From Ruminococcus sp. (GTDB lineage Bacteria > Bacillota > Clostridia > Oscillospirales > Ruminococcaceae), in contig JAJQIH010000034.1 in assembly GCA_021199305.1 (NCBI GenBank), positions 1 through 40,945 on the forward strand: a stretch of 40,945 nt of DNA, given 5' to 3'. Of the stretch, positions 9,401 to 16,520 are shown in pieces (position 1 is the first letter of the stretch; each line of letters starts with the position of its first letter). Position numbers and translations under genes: made by a program. The notes beneath the pieces were generated by a model. That model worked only from the letters and a program-made list of their open reading frames with translations, searched no databases and was not told the origin of the DNA.

Positions 9401-9783
9401 TTAAGAGGACTTGCGGTATAGTATGACATTGTAGCCAGGAAGTTGCTTCCCATTCCGCTTCTCCATGTATAAAGAAGCGAGCCGCCGTTTTGAAGCTTGT
9501 CCTGCATTTCCTGCAGGAACGGGAAATACTGGTGCCAGCAGTCGATAACTAAAATCTGCTTATCGCCGTCCGACGAAAAGCCTACTATTCCCTGCGCCGC
9601 AAAAGCTAACGCCATCATAACAAACGGGATTACAAACGACAGCACTACAAAAAAGTAGTTACCAGCTATTCTTACTCCCTTTTTGTTCAGGATGTTCCTC
9701 GCCTTCTTCGGCATTTTTAAATCTGCTTCGCCGTCTGCGTGGCGTTTAAAAAAGCCGTTGCTTTTATTTTTAACGTTTTCCAA
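6460..9783 (-). CDS. YfhO family membrane glycosyltransferase-like protein (copy 2)
   Basis: A 1107-residue second YfhO-type protein, first gene of the operon. An N-terminal helix at about 40-62 precedes an extracytoplasmic loop with D81 in VIDCWHQYFPF, matching D72 of copy 1. Many helices follow to about residue 480, then a large extracytoplasmic beta-rich domain to about 1010, and one C-terminal helix (about 1015-1035). Unlike copy 1 it ends in a cytoplasmic Lys/Glu-rich tail of about 65 residues that should form a charged helix or coiled coil. The family is linked to sugar transfer from undecaprenyl phosphate to envelope polymers. The apparent start is TTG at 9783, with GAAGGG ten bases upstream; the next in-frame ATG (residue 24) is an alternative. 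The extracytoplasmic domains of the two copies differ greatly, so they may act on different acceptors. Confidence 0.85.
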   Translation of the reverse strand: MENVKNKSNGFFKRHADGEADLKMPKKARNILNKKGVRIAGNYFFVVLSFVIPFVMMALAFAAQGIVGFSSDGDKQILVIDCWHQYFPFLQEMQDKLQNGGSLLYTWRSGMGSNFLATMSYYTASPLNFLTIFLPSEHLREFLALFVCIKIGCAGMFMSIFLRGVFKRNDFTIVLFAIPYALSAYFMGYYWNVMWLDTVALAPLVFLGTYSLVREGRYKMYVISLAVAFFSNFYIGFFVCVFVIFVFIATNIILRPGFKMFFKRFGQIALFTAIALGMTAILVLPAYIALQHAYSANSTFPTTYKLYDTFANVISNTLAFQTPSHKEGLPNLYCGFLSIVVLGATILCNKISIREKIVDAVIIGFLILSVNFNVLDYIWNGFHFTNMIPFRFSFLFAFAVLTIAYRAFTQLDRAHWIMVLGSAVVLAAVLIVAKQADVDDETFNKNLILGICYMACILLIALRFINTKAAAFIMIFPLMFELNANVTAGTTAVGTSTYSTYYSSGEGVEELLDEYESGDDDFYRIEMSKSYTINDPALYQYRGISMFSSMINCDTSQYLHNLGILASQAGNRYYYAATTPFTNAILNLKYTICKSGTLLDTQYNTLVDSADGVTIYENNAYLPLGFMCNDDIADMDVTSTIPFYYQNQLFKAMTGSENSIFYYVPMTGTDGCINCEVTSEEKNTGFHTFAPTSGSTGVSLISEDIILNDSDKEVDGVAAGTIFELSADELSDAADKSIQVTFEYMDDKATWADGANIEYYSQNNTTSRRTITNFEFEEGKSVQFTIDMTDDILNSGLVIEGFGVRLTNVALVSNTEATSDSSTISLQYTVTQDGEYYGSFKFNEIDSITITSTNPDNASQTLTLKSTMPYACQIGYLNAGDTVTITGTTDGKLVSQSTFMSCVYRLDSDIFDAGIETLRSNGTLDVESVSDTEITGTITANIDGIMYTSIPYEEGWSVYVDGEEQEAVPVCNNTSTNDDGEKEQSGSMLGIELEKGTHTIELKYSPQGFVPGVIISIICLAAFIAIIFLNRRRMKNKKVVYDIVLTPEEKKLQAEEEKKLQEEAKRNEKLARKQLKKKLKAQKLGLDTDEFEFSDKIVSNKNSKDKQ

Positions 9784-9822
9784 AACCTCATCGCCCTTCG
9801 CTGAATCAATCTATAGTAATAC

Positions 9823-9850
9823 ATAATAGCATTTTACCACAAAAGTTCAA
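9823..9850 (-). promoter_or_regulatory. Promoter of the YfhO/GT2 operon
   Basis: On the minus strand TTGAAC (9850-9845), a 16-base spacer and TATTAT (9828-9823), about 40 bases before the TTG start. It lies just downstream of the ATPase terminator. Confidence 0.55.
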
Positions 9851-9867
9851 AAAAGTAAAGAAAAACC

Positions 9868-9904
9868 GCCTGAAGGCAAAAAACTCCCTCCACAAGGGAG
9901 GGAG
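9868..9904 (-). terminator. Double terminator after the P-type ATPase gene
   Basis: On the minus strand CTCCCTCC (9904-9897) pairs with GGAGGGAG (9891-9884) around five bases, then six T. A second small hairpin, GCCT-GA-AGGC at 9868-9877, is followed by another T-run. It begins 13 bases after the stop at 9917. Confidence 0.85.
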
Positions 9905-9916
9905 AGAGAATATTTC

Positions 9917-12547
9917 CTACTTCACCTTATCCACCACAGCGAAGATAAATACAGGTGTGACAGAAAAGATTATGCTTATTACAATTTGCGTAGCGTTTAA
10001 AGAACAGGTGCTGAACACGCCCATTAAAAACGGAACGGTTATACACATTATCAGCGCTACAAACGAAATAATTGCTGAGAAAATCAGAAACGGATTGTCC
10101 CAAAGCTTTAATCTGAATACCGACCTCGTTTCCGACTTGCATTCAAACGAATGTACAAGCTGCGACAGCACGAGCGTAAAGAGTGCGGCAGTTCTGGCTA
10201 TATCTACGCTTGCTGAAAGCTTCAGCACAGACGTAAACGCACCTATTGTACAAAGTCCGATAAACAAGCCTCTGAATATTATTTTGCTTAAAAGTCCGTC
10301 TGAAAAAAAGTTCTTTTCGTTTCTTGGCTTTAGCTTCATAACCTCGTCGTCTGTAGGCTCAAGACCTAAAGCAATTGCAGGCAAGCCGTCTGTAACTAAA
10401 TTCACAAGCAGTATTTGTGTTGGAAGCAGCACAGGCGGCAGACCTATTAAAATTCCGAAAAGCATAGTTACAATCTCGCCGATGTTGCAGGAAATCAGGT
10501 AGCGCACAAATTTTCTGATGTTCAGGTATATTCCTCTGCCCTCCCTGACGGCGTCTACTATCGTTGAAAAATTGTCGTCAAGTAGTATAAGGTCGGCCGC
10601 TTCCTTCGTTACGTCGGTTCCGTTTTCGCCCATAGCGATTCCAATAGTCGCTTCCTTGACAGCGGGCGCATCGTTTACGCCATCGCCCGTCATCGCAACG
10701 CATTCACCCAAACCCTTCAGAGCTTTTACAATCCGAAGCTTATGCTCAGGAGTAACACGAGCAAAAACGGTCTTCTGAGCTAAAGCGGCGGCAAGCTCTT
10801 CATCGCTCAGCTTGTCAATTTCATCTCCTGTTATGGCTTCACTCTCGTCCTTTAAAATCCCTGCCTTTTTTGCGACCTCGCAGGCAGTAAGCCTGTGGTC
10901 GCCTGTAAGCATTAAAACCCTGATTCCGCCCCGCTTGCAAAGCGAAACCGCAGACGGAATGTTTTCTCTTAAATTGTCAATCATTCCCACCATACCGAGA
11001 AATACTATCTCCTTGCCCTGAGCCTTTGAAAGCCCTAAAACTCTAAGCCCTGAAGCTGCCATTTTCTCGCTTTTTGAAAGGATTTCCTTTTTTGTTTTCA
11101 GGTCAAGCGGCGCGAGGCCGTTTTTGTCGTAAATACTTGTGCAAAGCGACAAAACAATTTCCACTGAGCCTTTGGTAAAGGCGAACTGCCCCTCGTCGTT
11201 CTGAACAAATACCGTCATCATTCTGCTACTTGCGTCAAAGGGAATTTCGTTTATGCGCTTGTAGTCAAGCTGTTCTTTGTATACTCCAGCCTTTGCCGCC
11301 ATTATCAAAAGAGCTGACTCTGCGCTATCGCCGCTTACATTCCACATCATTGCGCTTTTATCACGGTTTCTCTCCGCAGAAGCTGTAGCCCGGACAATAG
11401 ACGCATTGTTACACATTGCGGCACAGTCCAAAAGAGAAGCTAAGTCGGGGGACTTTTCAAGTCTTACCCTTTTGCCGTCCTTTGTTATTTCGCCCGCCTG
11501 AGAATAGCCGCTGCCTGTTACCTTATAGTCGCTTGCGGGGGTTGAAATTTCGGTAACAGTCATTTTGTTTTCAGTAAGCGTTCCTGTTTTATCGGTGCAA
11601 ATAACCGTCGCTGAGCCTAACGTTTCGACCGAGTGAAGCTTATTTACTATCGCTCCCTTTTTAAGTATTCTTCTTACAGCGAGCGCCAGTGCGATAGTAA
11701 CGGTTGCGGGAAGTCCTTCGGGAATAGCGGCAATCGCTACAGTAAGACCTGTCATCAGCATAGCAAACGGATCCTCGCCTCTTATAATTCCTGCGGCGGC
11801 AACCAGAACGCAAGCTATCAAACAAATGATCGCAAGCACCTTTCCTAAGCTCTGAAGCCGCTTCTGAAGCGGAGTTTTCTCCTCCTCGATATTTTCAATC
11901 ATTTTGCTGAGCTTGCCCGTTTGTGTTTGCTTTCCGATTGCTGTAGTTTTGCAAACGGCGTTACCTCTTGTTACGACACAGCCCATATACACCATATAGC
12001 TTAAATTCAGGCTGTCTGTATTTTGCTCGCCCTCGTATTCGCTTTTAAGGACAGACATCGATTCGCCAGTTAAAATCGACTCGTCGCAAAAGAGAGAATT
12101 TGCCGATAATACAACGGCATCAGCAGGAATTTTATCCCCCTCCTCAATTACAAACACGTCCTCCTTTACGACCTCGCTCGCGTCAATTGTTCTTAAAACT
12201 CCGTCACGGAAAACTCTCGCTTTAGGCGCAGTCATTTTACTGAGCGCCGCAAGCGTTCGCTCGGTTCTGAACTCCTGAACAAAGCCTAAAACAGCGTCAA
12301 GCAGCACTATAATTATAATTGTAAGCGCATCGTAAACCTCGCCCAGAACTATGGCTATAAGAGTAGCACCAAGCAAAATCAGAACCAGCACGTCCTTGAA
12401 CTGATTTGAGAAAATTTTCAGCGCTGAATTCTTTTTCTTTGATGCTATGACGTTTTTACCCTCCTTTTGTCTGACCTTAGCTTCCTCTTCGGAAAGTCCT
12501 ATATAATCGCTGCCGCTGTCGGCTTGCTTATTTAAAATTTCAAGCAT
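9917..12547 (-). CDS. SERCA-like P-type ATPase, probable Ca2+ exporter
   Basis: An 876-residue type II P-type ATPase that pumps a cation across the cytoplasmic membrane using ATP. Visible motifs are TGES (160-163, actuator domain), PEGLP in M4 (276-280), the phosphorylation site D319-KTGTLTENKMT, and the hinge TGDGVNDAPA (620-629). Residues that bind Ca2+ in SERCA have counterparts: the Glu of IPEGLP in M4, Asn and Glu in M5 (CNIGEIV), and Asn and Asp in M6 (NLVTDGLPA). The match to site II supports Ca2+ as substrate, although Mn2+ or other ions cannot be excluded. The length is usual for the family. The start at 12547 has CGGAGG nine bases upstream. A terminator separates it from ackA, so it is probably transcribed alone. 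Confidence 0.92.
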   Translation of the reverse strand: MLEILNKQADSGSDYIGLSEEEAKVRQKEGKNVIASKKKNSALKIFSNQFKDVLVLILLGATLIAIVLGEVYDALTIIIIVLLDAVLGFVQEFRTERTLAALSKMTAPKARVFRDGVLRTIDASEVVKEDVFVIEEGDKIPADAVVLSANSLFCDESILTGESMSVLKSEYEGEQNTDSLNLSYMVYMGCVVTRGNAVCKTTAIGKQTQTGKLSKMIENIEEEKTPLQKRLQSLGKVLAIICLIACVLVAAAGIIRGEDPFAMLMTGLTVAIAAIPEGLPATVTIALALAVRRILKKGAIVNKLHSVETLGSATVICTDKTGTLTENKMTVTEISTPASDYKVTGSGYSQAGEITKDGKRVRLEKSPDLASLLDCAAMCNNASIVRATASAERNRDKSAMMWNVSGDSAESALLIMAAKAGVYKEQLDYKRINEIPFDASSRMMTVFVQNDEGQFAFTKGSVEIVLSLCTSIYDKNGLAPLDLKTKKEILSKSEKMAASGLRVLGLSKAQGKEIVFLGMVGMIDNLRENIPSAVSLCKRGGIRVLMLTGDHRLTACEVAKKAGILKDESEAITGDEIDKLSDEELAAALAQKTVFARVTPEHKLRIVKALKGLGECVAMTGDGVNDAPAVKEATIGIAMGENGTDVTKEAADLILLDDNFSTIVDAVREGRGIYLNIRKFVRYLISCNIGEIVTMLFGILIGLPPVLLPTQILLVNLVTDGLPAIALGLEPTDDEVMKLKPRNEKNFFSDGLLSKIIFRGLFIGLCTIGAFTSVLKLSASVDIARTAALFTLVLSQLVHSFECKSETRSVFRLKLWDNPFLIFSAIISFVALIMCITVPFLMGVFSTCSLNATQIVISIIFSVTPVFIFAVVDKVK

Positions 12548-12620
12548 AATTTCTGTCCTCCGTTTTGTTTACTTTGTCCTTTAATGAATATTCAAAAACG
12601 GCGGCTTGTATTCTGCTTTG

Positions 12621-12656
12621 AAAACAAAAAAGGACGAAGCCGTAGCCTCGTCCTTT
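12621..12656 (-). terminator. Terminator of ackA
   Basis: On the minus strand a 9-bp stem (12656-12648 with 12637-12629), partly extended by an inner GC/GC pair, is followed by TTTTTTGTTTT. It lies 19 bases after the ackA stop. Confidence 0.85.
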
Positions 12657-12675
12657 GTATGTATTTGTATTTTCT

Positions 12676-13875
12676 TTAGTTTTTGCTGATAAGCTCAAGT
12701 GTATCTCTTGCGATGAGCAGCTCCTCATTTGTAGGAATTACCCAAACCTCAACTTTGGAATCCTCAGTTGAAATCTTTACAAGCTTACCCTTGCAGTCGT
12801 TGACACTCTCGTCAATCTTAATTCCAAAAACATCCATATCAGCGCAAACGTCAGCTCTTACGTCAGGAGCGTTTTCGCCAATTCCTCCTGTGAAGATGAC
12901 AACGTCAAGTCCGTTCATAACTGCAGCATAAGAGCCGATATACTTCTTGATGTCGTATACGAGCTTTTCCTTTGCAAGCTGCGCTCTTTCGTTTCCGTGG
13001 TCAGCAGCGTCAGAAATATCTCTGTTGTCGCTTGAAACGCCTGAAATTCCTAAGAAGCCGGACTTCTTGTTCATATAGTCGCTCATTTCAGCTGCTGTAA
13101 AGCCGTGCTTTTCAGCTACAAAAGTAACAGCGGACGGGTCGATCGCTCCAGTTCTTGTGCCCATTAAAAGTCCGTCAAGCGGCGTAAAGCCCATTGATGT
13201 ATCAATGCTCTTGCCGTCCTTGACAGCGGTTACTGACGAACCGTTGCCCAGGTGGCAGGTTACAATGTTAAGTCCTTCAAGGCTCTTTCCTGTTTCCTTG
13301 GCGTATTTTGCAGTTACAAAGCGGTGGCTTGTACCGTGGAAGCCGTACTTTCTGACTCCGTAATTTTCGTAATCCTCATATGGAAGGCCGTACATAAAAG
13401 CCTTCTTCGGCATTGTCTGATGAAAAGCCGTATCAAAAACCGCTACCTGCGGTGTCGTTTCTGGAATTACCTTTGTGCAGGCTCTGAGCGCAAGCGCATG
13501 AGCGTGGTTATGAACAGGCGCTAAATCCCTGAGCTCGTCAATCTTATCAATTATTTCCTCAGTTACTAAACAAGGCTTGTCAAAAACCTCTGCGCCCTGA
13601 ACGATTCTATGACCTACTGCGGAAATCTCACTCATTGATGAAATAACTGCCGCATCGCCTGTTGTCAGAACCTCAACAAGCTTTTCAAACGCCTCAGTAT
13701 GCGTTGGAAAATCGCAATCAGCAGCATAGCTTCTTCCGTCAAAGGTTTTGTGCGAAATGTGACCGTCTATTCCTATTCTGTCACAGTTTCCCTTTGCAAT
13801 AACGCTTTCGTCCTCCATGTCAAGAAGCTGATACTTAAGCGATGAGCTTCCTGCATTTACAACCAAAATCTTCAT
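12676..13875 (-). CDS. ackA: Acetate kinase
   Basis: A 399-residue acetate kinase, interconverting acetyl phosphate plus ADP with acetate plus ATP; in an anaerobe this is the ATP-yielding last step of acetate fermentation. The family signatures are clear: NAGSSSLKYQ at 6-15, GFHGTSHR in the middle, the phosphate-binding stretch HLGNGSSVTAVKDGKS, and MGTRTGAIDPS. The length is normal. The start at 13875 (MKILVVNAG) is preferred over 13896 or 13884 because the AAGGAG site then lies at a workable distance; the upstream ATG is only one base from it. No phosphotransacetylase gene is adjacent. Its promoter overlaps that of divergent tmcAL, whose enzyme consumes acetate. Confidence 0.97.
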   Translation of the reverse strand: MKILVVNAGSSSLKYQLLDMEDESVIAKGNCDRIGIDGHISHKTFDGRSYAADCDFPTHTEAFEKLVEVLTTGDAAVISSMSEISAVGHRIVQGAEVFDKPCLVTEEIIDKIDELRDLAPVHNHAHALALRACTKVIPETTPQVAVFDTAFHQTMPKKAFMYGLPYEDYENYGVRKYGFHGTSHRFVTAKYAKETGKSLEGLNIVTCHLGNGSSVTAVKDGKSIDTSMGFTPLDGLLMGTRTGAIDPSAVTFVAEKHGFTAAEMSDYMNKKSGFLGISGVSSDNRDISDAADHGNERAQLAKEKLVYDIKKYIGSYAAVMNGLDVVIFTGGIGENAPDVRADVCADMDVFGIKIDESVNDCKGKLVKISTEDSKVEVWVIPTNEELLIARDTLELISKN

Positions 13876-13902
13876 TATCGACATACTCCTTTTCAATTTC
13901 TC

Positions 13903-13931
13903 TTGACTTTTACTTTGTATTTTTATATTAT
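13903..13931 (+). promoter_or_regulatory. tmcAL operon promoter
   Basis: TTGACT (13903-13908), a 17-base spacer and TATTAT (13926-13931). It gives a leader of about 85 bases. The -10 box overlaps the -10 box of ackA on the other strand. Confidence 0.65.
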
Positions 13932-13953
13932 ATCATTAGGGGAAAAATTTCAA
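13927..13953 (-). promoter_or_regulatory. ackA promoter, sharing its -10 with tmcAL
   Basis: On the minus strand TTGAAA (13953-13948), a short 15-base spacer and consensus TATAAT (13932-13927). The two opposing -10 boxes differ by one base in position, so both polymerases cannot bind at once. Confidence 0.5.
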
Positions 13954-14022
13954 GGGGTTTTCGGAAAAAAATCAAAAATGCTGGTTATTTTGTTGGTTTT
14001 TTCATACAAGGGAGGAAGGAAA

Positions 14023-15138
14023 ATGAAAATCGCTGGAATAGTTGCGGAATTCAATCCATTTCACACAGGGCATAAATATTTGCTCGACAAGGCTCGTGAA
14101 ATGGGATTTTCTCACATTGTAGTCTGCCTTTCCTCCGACCTTACTCAGCGTGGCGATTTAGCTGTTTTTGACAAGCGAGCAAGAGCTGTCAGCGCTATTC
14201 AGAACGGCGCAGATTTAGTGCTTGAGTTGCCATTTCCATTTTCTATGTCATGCGCTGAGGTATATGCAAAAAAATCGGTTGAAATTTTAAAATCTGTCGG
14301 TATCGACGCACTCATTTTCGGGTGTGAAACGGTTGACAAGCAGCTTCTTTTGCAGGCGGCAAAGGAAAGCGTATTACTAAAAGAGGACAGTGAGGTTTCA
14401 AGCCTTGTAAAAAGTGGCGAGAGCTATCCTGCTGCCGCTTATAGCGTTTTGGAGCGTAAAGCTGGAAAGCAAATAGCTCAGATTTTTAAAAATCCGAACG
14501 CTACCCTTGCGATAGAATATATTAAATCACTCGGTGACACGCCCTTTTTCCCGGTTTTAAGAACCTCCCCTCACAACAGCGATAAGCTTTGCGAGTTTGC
14601 AAGCGCTTCAAAATTAAGAACGGAGCTTCGGCAAGGAAACAGCGAAGTTTTAAAATATCTTCCCTATAAAATACCCGACAGCATTTCTGATATTACAAAA
14701 ATCGAGCGGGCGATAATTCTTTCACTTTGCCAGATTGACAAGGCTTCTCTGCTTGAAATTTCTGACGTTAATGAGGATATAGCAAACAGACTTATAAACG
14801 CTTCAAAAAAGGCGACTACTCTTGACGAGCTTTTAAACCTTTCAAAAACCAAGGCATATACTATGTCGAGAATAAAACGGTGCGTGATGAATACGTACCT
14901 AGGTGTCAGAAAAGAGGACTTATCGCTCCCTGTTTACGTTCGACCTATTGCTGCTAACGACAGAGGAATTGAAATTCTCTCTCGCTCGCCGGTAAAGGCG
15001 GAAGCTTCGCTGAAGGCAATAGAAAAGACGCACCCACGGCTTGCAAGGCTCTCCTGTCTTGTTGACAGGCTGTATGATATGTGCCTTGAAAAACCGTGCG
15101 GCTCAAACGAATACACAAAACCGTTTATCAAGCTTTAA
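14023..15138 (+). CDS. tmcAL: tRNA(Met) cytidine acetate ligase
   Basis: A 371-residue member of the TmcAL/YlbM family. In Bacillus subtilis TmcAL uses ATP and acetate to make N4-acetylcytidine at the wobble position of elongator tRNA(Met). The N-terminal nucleotidyltransferase fold shows GIVAEFNPFHTGH with the HxGH motif at H14-T-G-H17, and a substrate-binding LVLELPFPF segment follows. It is somewhat shorter than the roughly 400-residue norm. The start at 14023 follows GGAGGAAGGA; an in-frame extension upstream would run through the promoter and is rejected. It is the first gene of a plus-strand unit, with the GNAT gene starting 14 bases after its stop. Regulation with ackA is plausible because the promoters overlap. 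Confidence 0.92.
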   Translation: MKIAGIVAEFNPFHTGHKYLLDKAREMGFSHIVVCLSSDLTQRGDLAVFDKRARAVSAIQNGADLVLELPFPFSMSCAEVYAKKSVEILKSVGIDALIFGCETVDKQLLLQAAKESVLLKEDSEVSSLVKSGESYPAAAYSVLERKAGKQIAQIFKNPNATLAIEYIKSLGDTPFFPVLRTSPHNSDKLCEFASASKLRTELRQGNSEVLKYLPYKIPDSISDITKIERAIILSLCQIDKASLLEISDVNEDIANRLINASKKATTLDELLNLSKTKAYTMSRIKRCVMNTYLGVRKEDLSLPVYVRPIAANDRGIEILSRSPVKAEASLKAIEKTHPRLARLSCLVDRLYDMCLEKPCGSNEYTKPFIKL

Positions 15139-15152
15139 GCTGTGAGGAGATT

Positions 15153-15728
15153 ATGAGTGATTTAACGCTTGACTGCCTGAGCGTTTCGCAGGCGAAGGAA
15201 ATATACAAAAAGTATATGAAGAGCGACTTTCCAAAAAACGAGCTGAAGCCGTTTTCAATGATCAAGGTTCATACTGAGCGGGGCGTTTATCTGCCGATTG
15301 GAATTTACGATAATAACGCTCTTGCAGGCTATGCGTATTGTCTTCTGGATAAGGAATCATCAGGCGTGCTGCTTGATTACTTTGCGATATTAAAGCCGCT
15401 TCGAGGGAAAGGAATCGGCTCGCGGGCACTTAAAAGCGTTTGCAGCTATTTTACCAATGAGCTTGGCTTTAAGGCACTTGTTCTGGAAAGCGAAAGCGCA
15501 GATTTTGCAAAAAACGATGAGGACAAAGCTACAAGGCTTAAAAGAATGGCTTTTTACCAAAGAAACGGTATGTTTCTTCAAAGCTTTTCTACCAACCTTT
15601 TTGGCGTACATTACAAGATTTTTTCCTACCCTGAGGTTGATGCAAGAGGGTTAATACTTTCAATTTATCAAAAAATACTTCCCGCCAGACTTTTAAAAAG
15701 CAGGCTTAAAATAATTGAGGAGGAATAG
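15153..15728 (+). CDS. GNAT family N-acetyltransferase
   Basis: A 191-residue protein with the GCN5-related acetyltransferase fold, which transfers an acetyl group from acetyl-CoA to an amine. The acetyl-CoA pyrophosphate loop is LRGKGIGSRAL, following a beta-strand LLDYFAILKP as expected. A later segment (ATRLKRMAFYQRNGM) fits the family's final helix and strand. The substrate is unknown. The start at 15153 has GAGGAG six bases upstream; earlier in-frame codons overlap tmcAL and are less likely. The hisA gene begins three bases after its stop, so the two are co-transcribed. Its presence beside a tRNA acetate ligase does not prove a shared substrate. Confidence 0.85.
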   Translation: MSDLTLDCLSVSQAKEIYKKYMKSDFPKNELKPFSMIKVHTERGVYLPIGIYDNNALAGYAYCLLDKESSGVLLDYFAILKPLRGKGIGSRALKSVCSYFTNELGFKALVLESESADFAKNDEDKATRLKRMAFYQRNGMFLQSFSTNLFGVHYKIFSYPEVDARGLILSIYQKILPARLLKSRLKIIEEE

Positions 15729-15731
15729 AAT

Positions 15732-16496
15732 ATGAGATTTCGTCCTTGTATAGACATTCACAACGGCAAGGTAAAGCAAATTGTCGGCGGAACGCTTAAA
15801 GACAGCGGCGCCAAAGAAAATTTTATAAGTGAAAAGGGCGCTGAATATTTTGCTTCTCTTTATAAAAGCCGCTCGCTTTACGGCGGTCATATAATACTTT
15901 TAAACAAGCGTGGAACCGACGAATATGAAGCGGATAAACTTGAAGCTTCGGCTGCGCTTTCAGCCTTTAAGGGCGGTCTTCAGATTGGCGGCGGAATCAC
16001 AAACACAAACGCCGAAGAATTTTTGTCGCTCGGAGCTTCGCACGTTATAGTTACAAGCTTTGCGTTTGAGGGCGGCGATATAAACACAAAAAACCTCGAA
16101 GCCTTAAAAAGCGAAGTTGGAAAAGATCATATCGTTCTAGACCTTTCCTGTCGAAGGAAGGACAACGATTATTATATAGTTTGCGACCGCTGGCAAAGGT
16201 TCACGCAGGTTAAGCTTGACAAAGAATCTGTCACGGAGCTTAGCGCATATTGCGACGAGCTTTTAGTTCACGCAGTAGACGCAGAGGGCAAGCAAAGAGG
16301 AATTGAAAACGGAGTTTTGAAAATTCTCTCAGATGTAAACATTCCAGCAACTTATGCGGGCGGAATTTCATCCTTTGAGGACATTGACACAATTTCGGCT
16401 GTCGGCAAGGGTAAGGTTGACTTTACTATCGGCTCAGCTCTCGATTTGTTCGGCGGAAGGATTCCGTTTGAAGAGGTAGCAAAATACAACCGTTGA
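15732..16496 (+). CDS. hisA: Eukaryotic-type HisA (ProFAR isomerase, HIS6-like)
   Basis: A 254-residue TIM-barrel isomerase expected to convert ProFAR to PRFAR, the fourth step of histidine synthesis. It resembles the yeast and plant HIS6 form, not normal bacterial HisA: it begins FRPCIDIHNGKVKQIVGGTL, and has LQIGGGI, VIVTSFAF, IVLDLSCRRK, HAVDAEG and a C-terminal VDFTIGSALDLFGG. D8 matches the first catalytic aspartate, and the Asp of VLDLSC or AVDAEG probably supplies the second acidic role. TIGRFAM describes this subfamily as eukaryotic with a few rumen bacteria. The start at 15732 has GAGGAGG upstream and is three bases from the GNAT stop. No other histidine gene lies in the window. Confidence 0.88.
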   Translation: MRFRPCIDIHNGKVKQIVGGTLKDSGAKENFISEKGAEYFASLYKSRSLYGGHIILLNKRGTDEYEADKLEASAALSAFKGGLQIGGGITNTNAEEFLSLGASHVIVTSFAFEGGDINTKNLEALKSEVGKDHIVLDLSCRRKDNDYYIVCDRWQRFTQVKLDKESVTELSAYCDELLVHAVDAEGKQRGIENGVLKILSDVNIPATYAGGISSFEDIDTISAVGKGKVDFTIGSALDLFGGRIPFEEVAKYNR

Positions 16497-16520
16497 TTTT
16501 TAAAGTGATAAGGAGCTTAT

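Noticed and set aside
9957-10502. Long open frame (181 codons) on the plus strand
   Set aside because: It lies wholly opposite the clearly coding P-type ATPase gene and has no family features; it is a shadow of that gene.
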